From assembly GCA_900547475.1 (NCBI GenBank), contig URGW01000008.1, positions 1-64,000 of the forward strand: a stretch of DNA of 64,000 bases, given 5' to 3'. The notes under the pieces were generated by a model. That model searched no databases. It saw only the letters and a program-made list of their open reading frames with translations, and was not told the DNA's origin. The stretch comes from an uncultured Clostridium sp. (lineage in GTDB: Bacteria > Bacillota > Clostridia > Clostridiales > Clostridiaceae). Below are positions 24,617-33,574 of this stretch, one piece after another. A program made the translations under genes and the position numbers. Each line of letters starts with the position of its first letter. Position 1 is the stretch's first letter.

Positions 24617-26002
24617 ATGAATAAAAAGAAAATTATGGGGATAATATTGATGGCATCAATGATATTTAATGTTGGATGTACAAATAATACAAATTCAGTT
24701 AAAAAGGAAAAGCTAAATAGTAAAGAGATTGTATTTGAAGAAAATGTTTTAGAAAGTTCAAATAATGTTAAGATAATTCAAGAAGAGATTAAATTTAATA
24801 CTCCGGAGAATAAGAGATTTGATTTTAGATTTTTTAAAGAAGGTAAAATATATGGTTCACTTTCTAGTGTATTTGATAATATGATAGATTTAAATAAACC
24901 TATTGGATATCCGAAGTATGGATCATATGAAGAGAATTTATATGTAGTTGATAATGAGTACAATATAAATGATACAGGAATGAAACTTTTAGTTAAAGAT
25001 GAGAATGAAGGGGTAAGAGGAATAAACTCACAGTATTATGGTGCAGATAGGCATGTAGTAAATTATTATAATTATGAAACAAATAAATTAGTAGAAGTAG
25101 CACGAAAGAAATATGAAAGTTTTTCAAGTTATATTTTTAATCATCTTCATAATGGAATAGAAAATGCATATGAAAGACTAATAAAGGGTAATGATAATTT
25201 TGGATATGTAATATATAACTATAGCAAAAACGAAGAGAAACTATCACAGCTTCAAGTTATAGATATTATTAATTGTAATATTTACACATATGAAGTTAAG
25301 GGTGAAGATGTTGATTTTATTGTAGATATAGTTTTTGATAAGATAACTGAATCCTTTTATGCAATTGGAAATAAAGGAATAGTTTATAATATGAATTTGA
25401 AAAATGATGAAATAATATTAACAGAAAAAGAAAGGTTAGATTTAAGTGGTATAGCATTATGGGATGAAAGTCAAATAAGTATAAATGAAAGTGGAGAAAT
25501 TATAATTATGTATAAGCTTTTTACTAATGAATATGCAGTTAGCAGTGAGGCTTTTAGTGAAGATGAAAATAAAATAGATGACTTATATCTTGCAAAACCA
25601 CTTTATGATGAAAAGGTAATGGGGGATTCTAAGGATAGTAATGAATTATTAATAACATATAATCCATCTACAAATAAAGTTAAAAGAATTATGCAAAATT
25701 TAGATAAAAACTATGAGGTTATTTCATTTTTAGGAGAATCAAACCTATGTTTATTAGAAAAGAATAAGCAAAATGGATATAATCAAGAGTTTTACATTGG
25801 AGAATTAAAAGATGATAGAATAGATATATATAATAAAATTAAAATAGATACAGAGGAAGACAAAAATATTTGGCTATATAATTATATTATTAATGAAAGT
25901 AATAACGAAATTTTAATTAACTTTAGAATAGCTAATTTAGTTGGTGATTTTTATACTAATGAATGGCAAGATAGAGTTATTAAAATAAACATTGAAAGGT
26001 AA
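24617..26002 (+). CDS. lipoprotein of unknown function
   Basis: A 461-residue predicted lipoprotein: signal peptide with lipobox FNVGC (Cys21). The mature part is rich in beta-strand-like segments with a repeated pattern of charged turns, perhaps a beta-propeller, but I recognise no family. A GGGGGAG site precedes the ATG, and a TATAAT (24580-24585) upstream is the likely -10. It is 14 bp from a response-regulator gene, so it may be an accessory sensor for that two-component pair. Confidence 0.75.
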   Translation: MNKKKIMGIILMASMIFNVGCTNNTNSVKKEKLNSKEIVFEENVLESSNNVKIIQEEIKFNTPENKRFDFRFFKEGKIYGSLSSVFDNMIDLNKPIGYPKYGSYEENLYVVDNEYNINDTGMKLLVKDENEGVRGINSQYYGADRHVVNYYNYETNKLVEVARKKYESFSSYIFNHLHNGIENAYERLIKGNDNFGYVIYNYSKNEEKLSQLQVIDIINCNIYTYEVKGEDVDFIVDIVFDKITESFYAIGNKGIVYNMNLKNDEIILTEKERLDLSGIALWDESQISINESGEIIIMYKLFTNEYAVSSEAFSEDENKIDDLYLAKPLYDEKVMGDSKDSNELLITYNPSTNKVKRIMQNLDKNYEVISFLGESNLCLLEKNKQNGYNQEFYIGELKDDRIDIYNKIKIDTEEDKNIWLYNYIINESNNEILINFRIANLVGDFYTNEWQDRVIKINIER

Positions 26003-26016
26003 AGATTATAGAGAAT

Positions 26017-26688
26017 ATGAGAAAAATACTTATAGTAGAAGATGAAATGTCAATAAATGATATTCTTACAACAGCTCTTAAAAGGGAAGGTTATGATGTT
26101 ATGTCAGCATTTTCAGCAAAGGAAGCTGAAATTATATTTAATGGATTTAAACCAGATTTAGTTTTATTAGATTTAATGCTTCCAGATGGAAAAGGTGAAG
26201 AACTTTGTAAAGTAATGTACAAGAAGGCTTGTGTAATTATGATTACAGCTAAAAGCAACATATTAGACAAGCTTAATGGTATGGAAATAGGTGCAGATGA
26301 TTATATAACAAAGCCTTTTGATATAAGAGAAGTAAAAATGCGTGTAAAGGTAGCCTTAAGGAGATTAGAAGTACAAGAAAATACTACAGCTATAAGAAAA
26401 GAAATTGAAAAAGGATTATTTATAGATATTGAAAAAAGGGAAGTAAAAAAAGATGGAGAAATAATTAAGTTAAGTAAAAAGGAATTTGATATTCTCTATA
26501 TGCTTTATAGAAATAAAGAAATTGTTTTTTCAAGAGAGCAGTTACTAAATAAAATCTGGGGAATAGATTACTATGGTGATGATAGAACCGTTGATGTTCA
26601 TATAAGAAGGATTAGAGAAAAACTTGGAGAAGAAAAGGGAGAATCTATTATTGAAACAGTATTTGGTGTAGGATATGTAATGAGGTAA
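26017..26688 (+). CDS. OmpR-family response regulator
   Basis: A 223-residue transcription factor. The receiver domain has the acidic pair Glu8-Asp9, phospho-acceptor Asp52 (LVLLDLMLP), Thr80-region MITAKS and Lys102-region KPFD. The C-terminal winged helix ends with DRTVDVHIRRIREKLGE, typical of OmpR/PhoB. It lies 2 bp before the histidine kinase and 14 bp after the lipoprotein, in one operon. Its targets may include the divergent VanZ-like gene. Confidence 0.93.
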   Translation: MRKILIVEDEMSINDILTTALKREGYDVMSAFSAKEAEIIFNGFKPDLVLLDLMLPDGKGEELCKVMYKKACVIMITAKSNILDKLNGMEIGADDYITKPFDIREVKMRVKVALRRLEVQENTTAIRKEIEKGLFIDIEKREVKKDGEIIKLSKKEFDILYMLYRNKEIVFSREQLLNKIWGIDYYGDDRTVDVHIRRIREKLGEEKGESIIETVFGVGYVMR

Positions 26689-26690
26689 TT

Positions 26691-28046
26691 ATGAGGATAA
26701 CTTTAAAGGGAAAAATTTCAGTAGCATTAGTGATTGGACTAATAACAATAATAACTATTTCATATTTTGTTATTAATATAGTTTTAAATAAGAATTTAGA
26801 AGAGTATATAAAAAACGATATGAAAGGAATAATTACTTATTCTAAAGAAAGTTGCTCCTCATTAGTTCAATTAGAAAACACTAATAATAGTTGGATTACA
26901 TTAAATAAAATAAGTTCATTATTTAATGTCTATATTAACTGGAATGGAGAAAATGTAGGACAAGTAGTATATGAGGGTGATATTAATAAATATAAAGATT
27001 TAGATAATGATACTAAGTCTTTATTAAAGTTAAGCAATAATGATGAGAACTTTTATGCTACATTATATTATCCTCTTTATGTTAATTCTGAATATGAAGG
27101 TAATTTAATTATTCAAAAGGATTATTCAGATATTTTTTCATCAAATAAAAGTGTGCTAAATGTGGTATTAGCTTCAGAAATGATAATGATTTCTGTATTA
27201 TTTATTGTAATATACTTAATAACAAATAAGTCAACTAAGCCATTAAGGAAATTGACAAGAGCAATGGAGTCTTTAGGTATGGGAGAAGAGGTAGATAATC
27301 TTCCTATAGATACAAAAGATGATATTAGTGTTATTACTGAAGGCTTTAATAACATGAAAAATAATATTGTAGAAATGCAAAATAATACTAAGGAATTTTT
27401 TAATAATGCTACACATGAGTTAAAAACACCTTTAACAGCTATAAGGGGATATTCACAAATGTTACAGGATGAAGAATTTGAAGATGAATTTGTACTTAGA
27501 GCTGTAGAAAGAATTGAAGAAGAAAGTATAAAGATGAATAAGTTAGTAGAAAAATTACTTATGATTTCCAGAGAGGAAGCATTAGTTCAAGTATATCCAG
27601 AAGAAGTAAGTATAAATAAAATGACAAAAAGAATTATTGATGCTTTTCATAATCAAATTCAAAACAAGAGGATAAATATTCATTTAGAAGAAAATACTGA
27701 GGTTAATGTAATGGCTATTAAAGAAGATATGGAAAGTATATTAACTAATTTAATAGAGAATAGTTTAAAGTATTCATCAAGCAGAAATATTATTGTAGAA
27801 ATAGGACAGGAGAGTAGTGAATATTATTTTAAAATTTGTAATAATATTGGAAAAATAAATGAAGAAATAAGAGATAATTTATTTGATCCTTTTATAAAAT
27901 GTAACAATAATAACAGGGAAATATCTAGTTCAGGACTTGGACTATATATTTGTAAAAGGTTATGTGAAAAAAATAATTTTAAAATTCAGTATTTTATAGA
28001 GAAAAATGTGATTGAATTTATAGTATATTTTGAAAAGCATAGATGA
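26691..28046 (+). CDS. sensor histidine kinase
   Basis: A 451-residue membrane kinase. Two transmembrane helices (about 9-32 and 157-178) enclose a 125-residue extracytoplasmic sensing domain, followed by a HAMP linker and the dimerisation helix with NATHELKTPL (His242). The ATPase domain has the N-box NLIENSLKYSS and a GLGLYICK motif. The stop is the end of the operon. The partner is the regulator immediately upstream. Confidence 0.92.
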   Translation: MRITLKGKISVALVIGLITIITISYFVINIVLNKNLEEYIKNDMKGIITYSKESCSSLVQLENTNNSWITLNKISSLFNVYINWNGENVGQVVYEGDINKYKDLDNDTKSLLKLSNNDENFYATLYYPLYVNSEYEGNLIIQKDYSDIFSSNKSVLNVVLASEMIMISVLFIVIYLITNKSTKPLRKLTRAMESLGMGEEVDNLPIDTKDDISVITEGFNNMKNNIVEMQNNTKEFFNNATHELKTPLTAIRGYSQMLQDEEFEDEFVLRAVERIEEESIKMNKLVEKLLMISREEALVQVYPEEVSINKMTKRIIDAFHNQIQNKRINIHLEENTEVNVMAIKEDMESILTNLIENSLKYSSSRNIIVEIGQESSEYYFKICNNIGKINEEIRDNLFDPFIKCNNNNREISSSGLGLYICKRLCEKNNFKIQYFIEKNVIEFIVYFEKHR

Positions 28047-28051
28047 TAAAT

Positions 28052-28091
28052 AAGGAAAGTAGTAAGATTCTAATGGGTTACTACTTTCCTT
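28052..28091. terminator. bidirectional terminator between convergent genes
   Basis: AAGGAAAGTAGTAA (28052-28065) / TTACTACTTTCCTT (28078-28091) is a perfect 14-bp stem between the kinase gene (+) and the spore gene (-). T-runs are short on both sides. Confidence 0.7.
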
Positions 28092-28105
28092 AATATTAGT
28101 AAAGT

Positions 28106-29521
28106 TTATTTTTTACTTGGTGATTTTTTAGTTCTAAAGATTAGGTGTTTTAATGCATCCCAATTAAATGGTATTAGAGGATAAAGATAACTTTCACCAG
28201 TAAGTGTTTTTGTTGAAGCCACAATTGCAATGCTTAAAATTATACCAATAACAAACCCCCAAGTGCCAAAAAGTCCAGTAGTGATAAGTAATAGTAGCCT
28301 AATAAATTTTAATGCAAATGTAAGCTCTACACTAGGTTGAACAAAACTTGAAAGTGCAACAATTGCCATATATAAGATGCTTTGAGGAATAAACCATCCT
28401 GATTGAACAGCATAATCACCTAATATTAAACCACCTATAATCGATAAAGATGTTCCAAAGACATTAGGTGTGTTTAATGAGGCTAATTTAAGGCCGTCAA
28501 TAGCAAATTCACCAATGATAAACTGTAAAAATAATGGTATTGCATATTGATCCTTTGGTAATAAGAAATTAAGGGGACCAATAAGCCAATTTGGATTATC
28601 AGTGAGTAATACATATACTGGTGTTAAAAATAAATTTACTAAAAGTACTATAGCTCTAATTAGTTTTTGATAGTTACCAGTAAAAACTGGCATATAATAA
28701 TCATCAATAGATTGAATAAAATCAAAAATATTTGAAGGAAAAATTAAAGCTGATGGCATATTATCTATTAATATAACAACGCTACCTTCAATTATTTGTG
28801 CTGCAGCAACATCAGGTCTTTCAGTAAATCTTACTTTAGGCAATGGATTAAGCCAACTTGATGAGTTTAATAATTCAATTAAACTTTGATCTCCTAAAGT
28901 TAGTGATTTTACTTTTAAGTTATCAATCATATCTCTAATTTTAATTAGGGTATCTTCTTTAACAGTTCCAGCTAAGAACCCAATTGCAATATCAGTTTTT
29001 GAAATACTACCTATATTGTGCATTTCAAAAGTAAGATGAGGATCACGAATTCTTCTTCTAATTAAAGCAGTATTGAAAACAATAGTTTCAACAAAGCCAT
29101 CATGAGACCCTCTAAGAACTTTTTCTTTTTCAGGTTCTTCAACTCCTCTAGCAGGATATGTTCTATAGTCTAATAGTACTGCTTCATTAAAGTTTTCACA
29201 TAACATAGCAGTTTGCCCACAAAGAACAGCAGTGATTATATTACCAATATCATTTTCAGTAGCAGCTTCAATTGAAGATAATGCTTTTTCTACTAAATCT
29301 TTTGCTGTTTTTATACTATTAAAATCTTTTTCGCTTAAATTATAAATATCTCTACGAACATATTCCATATTAGTATCTTTTACAAAGCCATCAAGAAAGT
29401 AAAAGTAATATTTATGACTATGAATTTCTATAATTCTTTCAATTACATCAAAGCTTTTACCTAAATTTAATTCCTCTCGTAATTTTTCAACATTAACATT
29501 AATATCATTAGTTAATTTCAT
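28106..29521 (-). CDS. GerA-family spore protein, SpoVAF-like
   Basis: A 471-residue membrane protein of the GerA/SpoVAF family. Residues 1-270 are a cytoplasmic domain; residues about 285-450 hold five to six helices with SpoVAF-like stretches (PLFLQFIIGEFAIDGLKLAS, ILYMAIVALSSFVQPSVELT). SpoVAF-type proteins act in the spore inner membrane near the SpoVA dipicolinate channel and the germinosome, while GerA subunits sense germinants. No GerB, GerC or other spoVA gene is next to it. A clear AAAGGAGAA site precedes the ATG. Choice between SpoVAF and a solo GerA A-subunit is uncertain. Confidence 0.8.
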   Translation of the reverse strand: MKLTNDINVNVEKLREELNLGKSFDVIERIIEIHSHKYYFYFLDGFVKDTNMEYVRRDIYNLSEKDFNSIKTAKDLVEKALSSIEAATENDIGNIITAVLCGQTAMLCENFNEAVLLDYRTYPARGVEEPEKEKVLRGSHDGFVETIVFNTALIRRRIRDPHLTFEMHNIGSISKTDIAIGFLAGTVKEDTLIKIRDMIDNLKVKSLTLGDQSLIELLNSSSWLNPLPKVRFTERPDVAAAQIIEGSVVILIDNMPSALIFPSNIFDFIQSIDDYYMPVFTGNYQKLIRAIVLLVNLFLTPVYVLLTDNPNWLIGPLNFLLPKDQYAIPLFLQFIIGEFAIDGLKLASLNTPNVFGTSLSIIGGLILGDYAVQSGWFIPQSILYMAIVALSSFVQPSVELTFALKFIRLLLLITTGLFGTWGFVIGIILSIAIVASTKTLTGESYLYPLIPFNWDALKHLIFRTKKSPSKK

Positions 29522-29707
29522 AGTTTTCTCCTTTGAATAACAATTATACTATGTATATGTTTTGCTATTTTTTATCTAATATGCAAAATTTCAATAAAGA
29601 AAAAAGGAGAGTTAATGTCTTAGTATATGTATGGATACAATTGCCTTAATTTGAAAAATAGTTATAAAATATATTTAAAGTTTTATAATCAATAGGGGGC
29701 AATTATT

Positions 29708-30295
29708 ATGAATAATCAAATTAGGTTTAAAAAATTAATTCAAACCGCTTTACTTGCAGCGTTATGCTTTGTATCTTTTACTTACTTACAAATTAAAATT
29801 CCAGTGCCAGGTGGAGATGCAACTTCACTTCATATTGGTAATACATTTTGTGTTTTAGCAGCTTTATTACTTGGTGGATGGTATGGAGGATTAGCAGGGG
29901 CAATAGGTATGACAATTGCAGACTTAATTGATCCTGTATATATACTAGTAGCACCTAAAACATTTATTTTAAAATTATGCATAGGTTTAATAACAGGTTT
30001 AATTGCACATAAAATAGCAAAAATATCTGAAAGTAGTGATAGTAAATATATTTTTAAATGGAGTTTAATAGCATCAATTGCTGGACTTGCTTTTAATGTA
30101 ATTGCTGATCCTATAGTTGGATTCTTTTATAAGCAGTATATACTTGGGCAACCTCAAGATGCAGCTATGATTTTAGCTAAATTAAGTGCAACAACAACAT
30201 TTATTAATGCAGTAGTATCAGTAATATTAGTAGTAATTATTTATAATGCAATAAGACCAATACTAAAAAAATCAGGATTGCTATTACCAGTTTAA
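29708..30295 (+). CDS. ECF transporter S component
   Basis: A 195-residue integral membrane protein with six helices, the substrate-binding subunit of an energy-coupling factor (vitamin) importer. The family features are the N-terminal RKL-type helix start, the PVPGGDATSLHIGN loop and the GGWYGGLAGAIG motif. The vitamin cannot be assigned; no riboswitch is visible in 29522-29707, which holds only an AGGGGG ribosome site. It must use EcfA/EcfT encoded elsewhere. Confidence 0.85.
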   Translation: MNNQIRFKKLIQTALLAALCFVSFTYLQIKIPVPGGDATSLHIGNTFCVLAALLLGGWYGGLAGAIGMTIADLIDPVYILVAPKTFILKLCIGLITGLIAHKIAKISESSDSKYIFKWSLIASIAGLAFNVIADPIVGFFYKQYILGQPQDAAMILAKLSATTTFINAVVSVILVVIIYNAIRPILKKSGLLLPV

Positions 30296-30306
30296 CTAAA
30301 CTATTT

Positions 30307-30401
30307 ATTACGTGGGAGCGAAAAATGAAATATTTATTTATATAGCTTAATTTCAATGTTTCCTTCCAAATAAATATTTCATTTTTCTTTCTTCACGTAA
30401 T
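30307..30401. repeat. long imperfect palindrome (about 28 bp of stem)
   Basis: Outer arms ATTACGTG (30307-30314) / CACGTAAT (30394-30401) and inner 20-bp arms (30320-30339 / 30368-30387, with GAAAAATGAAATATTTATTT on the left) enclose a 28-base loop. It sits between the ends of the convergent ECF gene and AraC gene. It may act as a bidirectional terminator, or be a small MITE-like or RNA element. The outer arms are not flanked by an obvious target duplication. Confidence 0.6.
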
Positions 30402-30461
30402 GACTTATAATATTTATACTCTATAGTTAACTACTTGTACTATATATTATATGGCGAGAAG

Positions 30462-31313
30462 TTAACTAGATTTATCTCTAAAACTATTAGGGGAAGTATT
30501 AAATAATTTTTTAAACGCTTTACTATAATGGAACTCATCGTAAAAGCCAAACATATTGGCTATCTCTTTTAACTTCATATCAGGATAAGAAATTAAAAAG
30601 TATTTAGAGTTATTAAGTTTAAGCTCTAAATGATATTCATGAATACTTTTTCCAGTATTATTTTTAAAATGTTTTTGTATAGTTCTAGAAGAAAAATTTA
30701 ATAATCTAGATAAATCATCAATACTAATTTTATTTTGAATATTTTCTTCCAATATTGATATTATATCTTTTGTAAGTTGATTATATTGAAGAGTATCAAT
30801 TTTGTTAACTTCTAAGTCTATTTCCGCTAATATTCTAGATAAAATTGAACTTTTTAGTTTTGTGTTATCTGTATTACTTATATTACATAATGATGATAAT
30901 TCGTGAAAGTAATAGAGCAATTTAGGATTATCTTTAAAGTTTAACTTTGATGGAATACAGTAAAAGTCATTAGTAATTTTATCAGGCTTATTAAAAATAA
31001 CATCATCTTTAATGTCAGTAGAAAAATGAATGTAATAACAAGATGTGTTTTTAAGATTATTTGAATGTGGATAATGATGCTTATAAGCCGGCAGAAACAT
31101 AATATCATCTTCACGACTTTCAATTAGTTCATTTTCAACAATTACATTAAAACCTCCACTTACAACGTAAACTAAATCGTGAAAAGGTAAAGTTCTATCA
31201 GGATGAGCGATAGTATTATTAAAGATTAATTTACTGCACATATCAACTTTTCTAAAACAGTTTGAATTTAAATTTGTATATAACATGTGCATTATTTTAC
31301 ATGAGCTTCTCAT
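30462..31313 (-). CDS. AraC-family transcription regulator
   Basis: A cupin-type sugar-sensing domain (residues about 40-150) precedes two helix-turn-helix motifs in the last 100 residues (ISIDDLSRLLNFSSRTIQKH and MKLKEIANMFGFYDEFHYSK). The start is unclear: a TTG at 31322, ATG at 31313 and ATG at 31292 are in frame and none has a good ribosome site; 31313 is the first ATG. Divergent from the GH127 gene, which it most likely activates. Confidence 0.85.
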   Translation of the reverse strand: MRSSCKIMHMLYTNLNSNCFRKVDMCSKLIFNNTIAHPDRTLPFHDLVYVVSGGFNVIVENELIESREDDIMFLPAYKHHYPHSNNLKNTSCYYIHFSTDIKDDVIFNKPDKITNDFYCIPSKLNFKDNPKLLYYFHELSSLCNISNTDNTKLKSSILSRILAEIDLEVNKIDTLQYNQLTKDIISILEENIQNKISIDDLSRLLNFSSRTIQKHFKNNTGKSIHEYHLELKLNNSKYFLISYPDMKLKEIANMFGFYDEFHYSKAFKKLFNTSPNSFRDKSS

Positions 31314-31402
31314 TAAAGTCAATGGAGTTAATAAGTTGAATGGAAGTATAATTAAGTTGTACTAAGGGTAATAAAAATGGTGAGAATATGGAGGTTAAAA
31401 TT

Positions 31403-33388
31403 ATGGATAGTATAATTACTAAAGAATTGGCAAGTAATATAAAATTTAATAATGTAAATATAACAGATAGGTTTTTTGGATATTATCAAAACTTGATAAT
31501 TAACGAGGTTATACCTTATCAATGGAAGGTATTAAATGATGAATTAGAAGGTGTAGAAAAAAGCTCGGCAATAAAAAATTTTAAAATAGCAGCAAAAGAA
31601 ATGGAAGGAAATTTTTATGGCTTTATCTTTCAAGATAGTGATGTTTATAAATGGTTAGAAGCAGTTGCATATAGTTTGCACTTAAAGGAAAATAAAGCGT
31701 TAGAAAGATGTGCAGATGAAGTTATAGATTTAATAGGAAGAGCACAGCAAGAAGATGGCTATCTTCATACTTATTTTATAATAGAAAGACCAGATATGAA
31801 GTTTAAAGATCTTTGGGAATGTCATGAATTATATTGTGCAGGACATTTTTTTGAGGCAGCTACAGCTTATTATAATGCAACAGGAAAAGAAAAAGTTATT
31901 AAAATAGCTAGGAAATTAGCTGATTGTATATATAACAATTTTGGAACTGAAGAGGGAAAAATAAAAGGATATGATGGTCATGAAGAAGTTGAATTAGGAC
32001 TTATGTCATTATACAGTGTAACAAAGGAAAAGAAATATCTAGATTTAGCTAAATTCTTTATTGATGAAAGAGGACAATCACCACATTTCTTTGAACTTGA
32101 ATGGGAAGCAAGGGGAAAAACTAGTTACTGGAATGGATGGAATCCTTGTGAATCACCAAATGCATCAAAAGATTTTATTTCTTGTATAGGCGCAGAATAT
32201 AATCAAACTCATAAGCCAGTAAGAGAGCAAGATGAAGCAGTTGGACATGCTGTTCGAGTTGTATATATGTTATGTGGAATGATTGATGTTGCTAGAGAGT
32301 CAAAAGATAATAGTCTATTAGAAGTTTGTCAAAAGTTATGGAATAATATAGTGAACAAAAAGATGTATATAACAGGAGCAATAGGGTCTACACATGTTGG
32401 AGAAGCATTTACAGGAAACTATGATTTACCTAATGATTCATTATATGGAGAGACATGTGCTTCAATAGGACTTGCTATGGCCGCTAAGAGAATGTTAAAT
32501 ACAGAGATAAATGCAAAGTATAGTGATGTAATAGAAAAAGAAATATATAATGGAATAATTTCAGGAATAGCAATGGATGGAAAGTCTTTCTTTTATGTAA
32601 ATCCATTAGAAGTATATCCTAAAAATCATACTAATCCAGTTTTAGAACAAGTAAAGGTTGAAAGACAAAAATGGTATCCTTGTGCATGCTGTCCTCCAAA
32701 TGTAGCTAGATTTTTATTAAATATAGGAGATTATATATATTCTTCTAACAATGATACAGTATATATTCATCAATATATTGCAAATAATTCAAGATTTAAT
32801 ATAGATGAATTTTTTGTAGATATAGAAATGAAATGTGATTTATTAAAGTCTCAGGATATAGAAATCAAAATAAGCGGTAGTGACTTAGAAAATAAAAATA
32901 TAGCATTAAGAATACCTAATTGGAGCTCTGGATATTCAGTAAAAATCTTTAATAAGGAAGCAGAGTATGAAATTATTAATGGATATATATATTTAAGTAA
33001 TATACCTAAAAATGATATTTCTATATATTTAAGCTTTAATTCTGAATTAAAACTTATAAAAGCTAATAAAAGAGTAAGATATGATGCAGGAAAAGTTGCT
33101 ATAACATATGGACCATTAGTATATGCAGCAGAAGAAATAGATAATGGAGATATGCTATATAATTTATTACTTAATGATTCAAGAAATTTTAAAAGAGAAT
33201 CATTTATTCATAATGATTTAGAATTATTTAAAATAATAGTTGATGGATATAGAGAAATAGATAATGATGATAGCTTATATCATGAGAATAAGGTTATTTT
33301 AGAAAATGAAAAAATAACATTAGTTCCATATCACTATTGGGGAAATAGGGGAATTGGAGAAATGCAAGTTTGGTTTAGAATAATATAA
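31403..33388 (+). CDS. GH127 beta-L-arabinofuranosidase
   Basis: A 661-residue cytoplasmic glycosidase of family 127, which releases beta-L-arabinofuranose from hydroxyproline-linked or other plant arabinosides. The zinc-thiolate active site is intact: Glu350 and Cys352 in GETCAS, and Cys429/Cys430 in CACCPPN, with the same 79-residue spacing as Glu338/Cys340/Cys417/Cys418 of Bifidobacterium HypBA1. ATG 31403 follows ATGGAGGTT; an upstream ATG at 31388 overlaps that site. No signal peptide. Confidence 0.93.
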   Translation: MDSIITKELASNIKFNNVNITDRFFGYYQNLIINEVIPYQWKVLNDELEGVEKSSAIKNFKIAAKEMEGNFYGFIFQDSDVYKWLEAVAYSLHLKENKALERCADEVIDLIGRAQQEDGYLHTYFIIERPDMKFKDLWECHELYCAGHFFEAATAYYNATGKEKVIKIARKLADCIYNNFGTEEGKIKGYDGHEEVELGLMSLYSVTKEKKYLDLAKFFIDERGQSPHFFELEWEARGKTSYWNGWNPCESPNASKDFISCIGAEYNQTHKPVREQDEAVGHAVRVVYMLCGMIDVARESKDNSLLEVCQKLWNNIVNKKMYITGAIGSTHVGEAFTGNYDLPNDSLYGETCASIGLAMAAKRMLNTEINAKYSDVIEKEIYNGIISGIAMDGKSFFYVNPLEVYPKNHTNPVLEQVKVERQKWYPCACCPPNVARFLLNIGDYIYSSNNDTVYIHQYIANNSRFNIDEFFVDIEMKCDLLKSQDIEIKISGSDLENKNIALRIPNWSSGYSVKIFNKEAEYEIINGYIYLSNIPKNDISIYLSFNSELKLIKANKRVRYDAGKVAITYGPLVYAAEEIDNGDMLYNLLLNDSRNFKRESFIHNDLELFKIIVDGYREIDNDDSLYHENKVILENEKITLVPYHYWGNRGIGEMQVWFRII

Positions 33389-33405
33389 TAATAAAATTAG
33401 AAGTT

Positions 33406-33445
33406 ACCATCTAGAGAAGGATTATATTTTTCTAGATGGTTTTTA
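33406..33445 (+). terminator. terminator after GH127
   Basis: Perfect 10-bp stem ACCATCTAGA (33406-33415) / TCTAGATGGT (33431-33440) followed by TTTTA. Confidence 0.9.
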
Positions 33446-33574
33446 TTATAAAAAATAAAAAAAGTATAAGAAAACACATGGAATTTATTTTAGATTTGTA
33501 ATAATATAGAGCTTGGTAAAAAAATATATATAGAATTTTATGGAAATGAATTTGAGTGTAAAGAGGAAAAAGAT

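Noticed and set aside
29522..29707. Riboswitch or sigma-G promoter around the ECF and SpoVAF-like genes
   Set aside because: CATAGTA and TGCATA occur on the minus strand, but their spacing does not fit a sigma-G promoter. No known vitamin riboswitch motif is visible.
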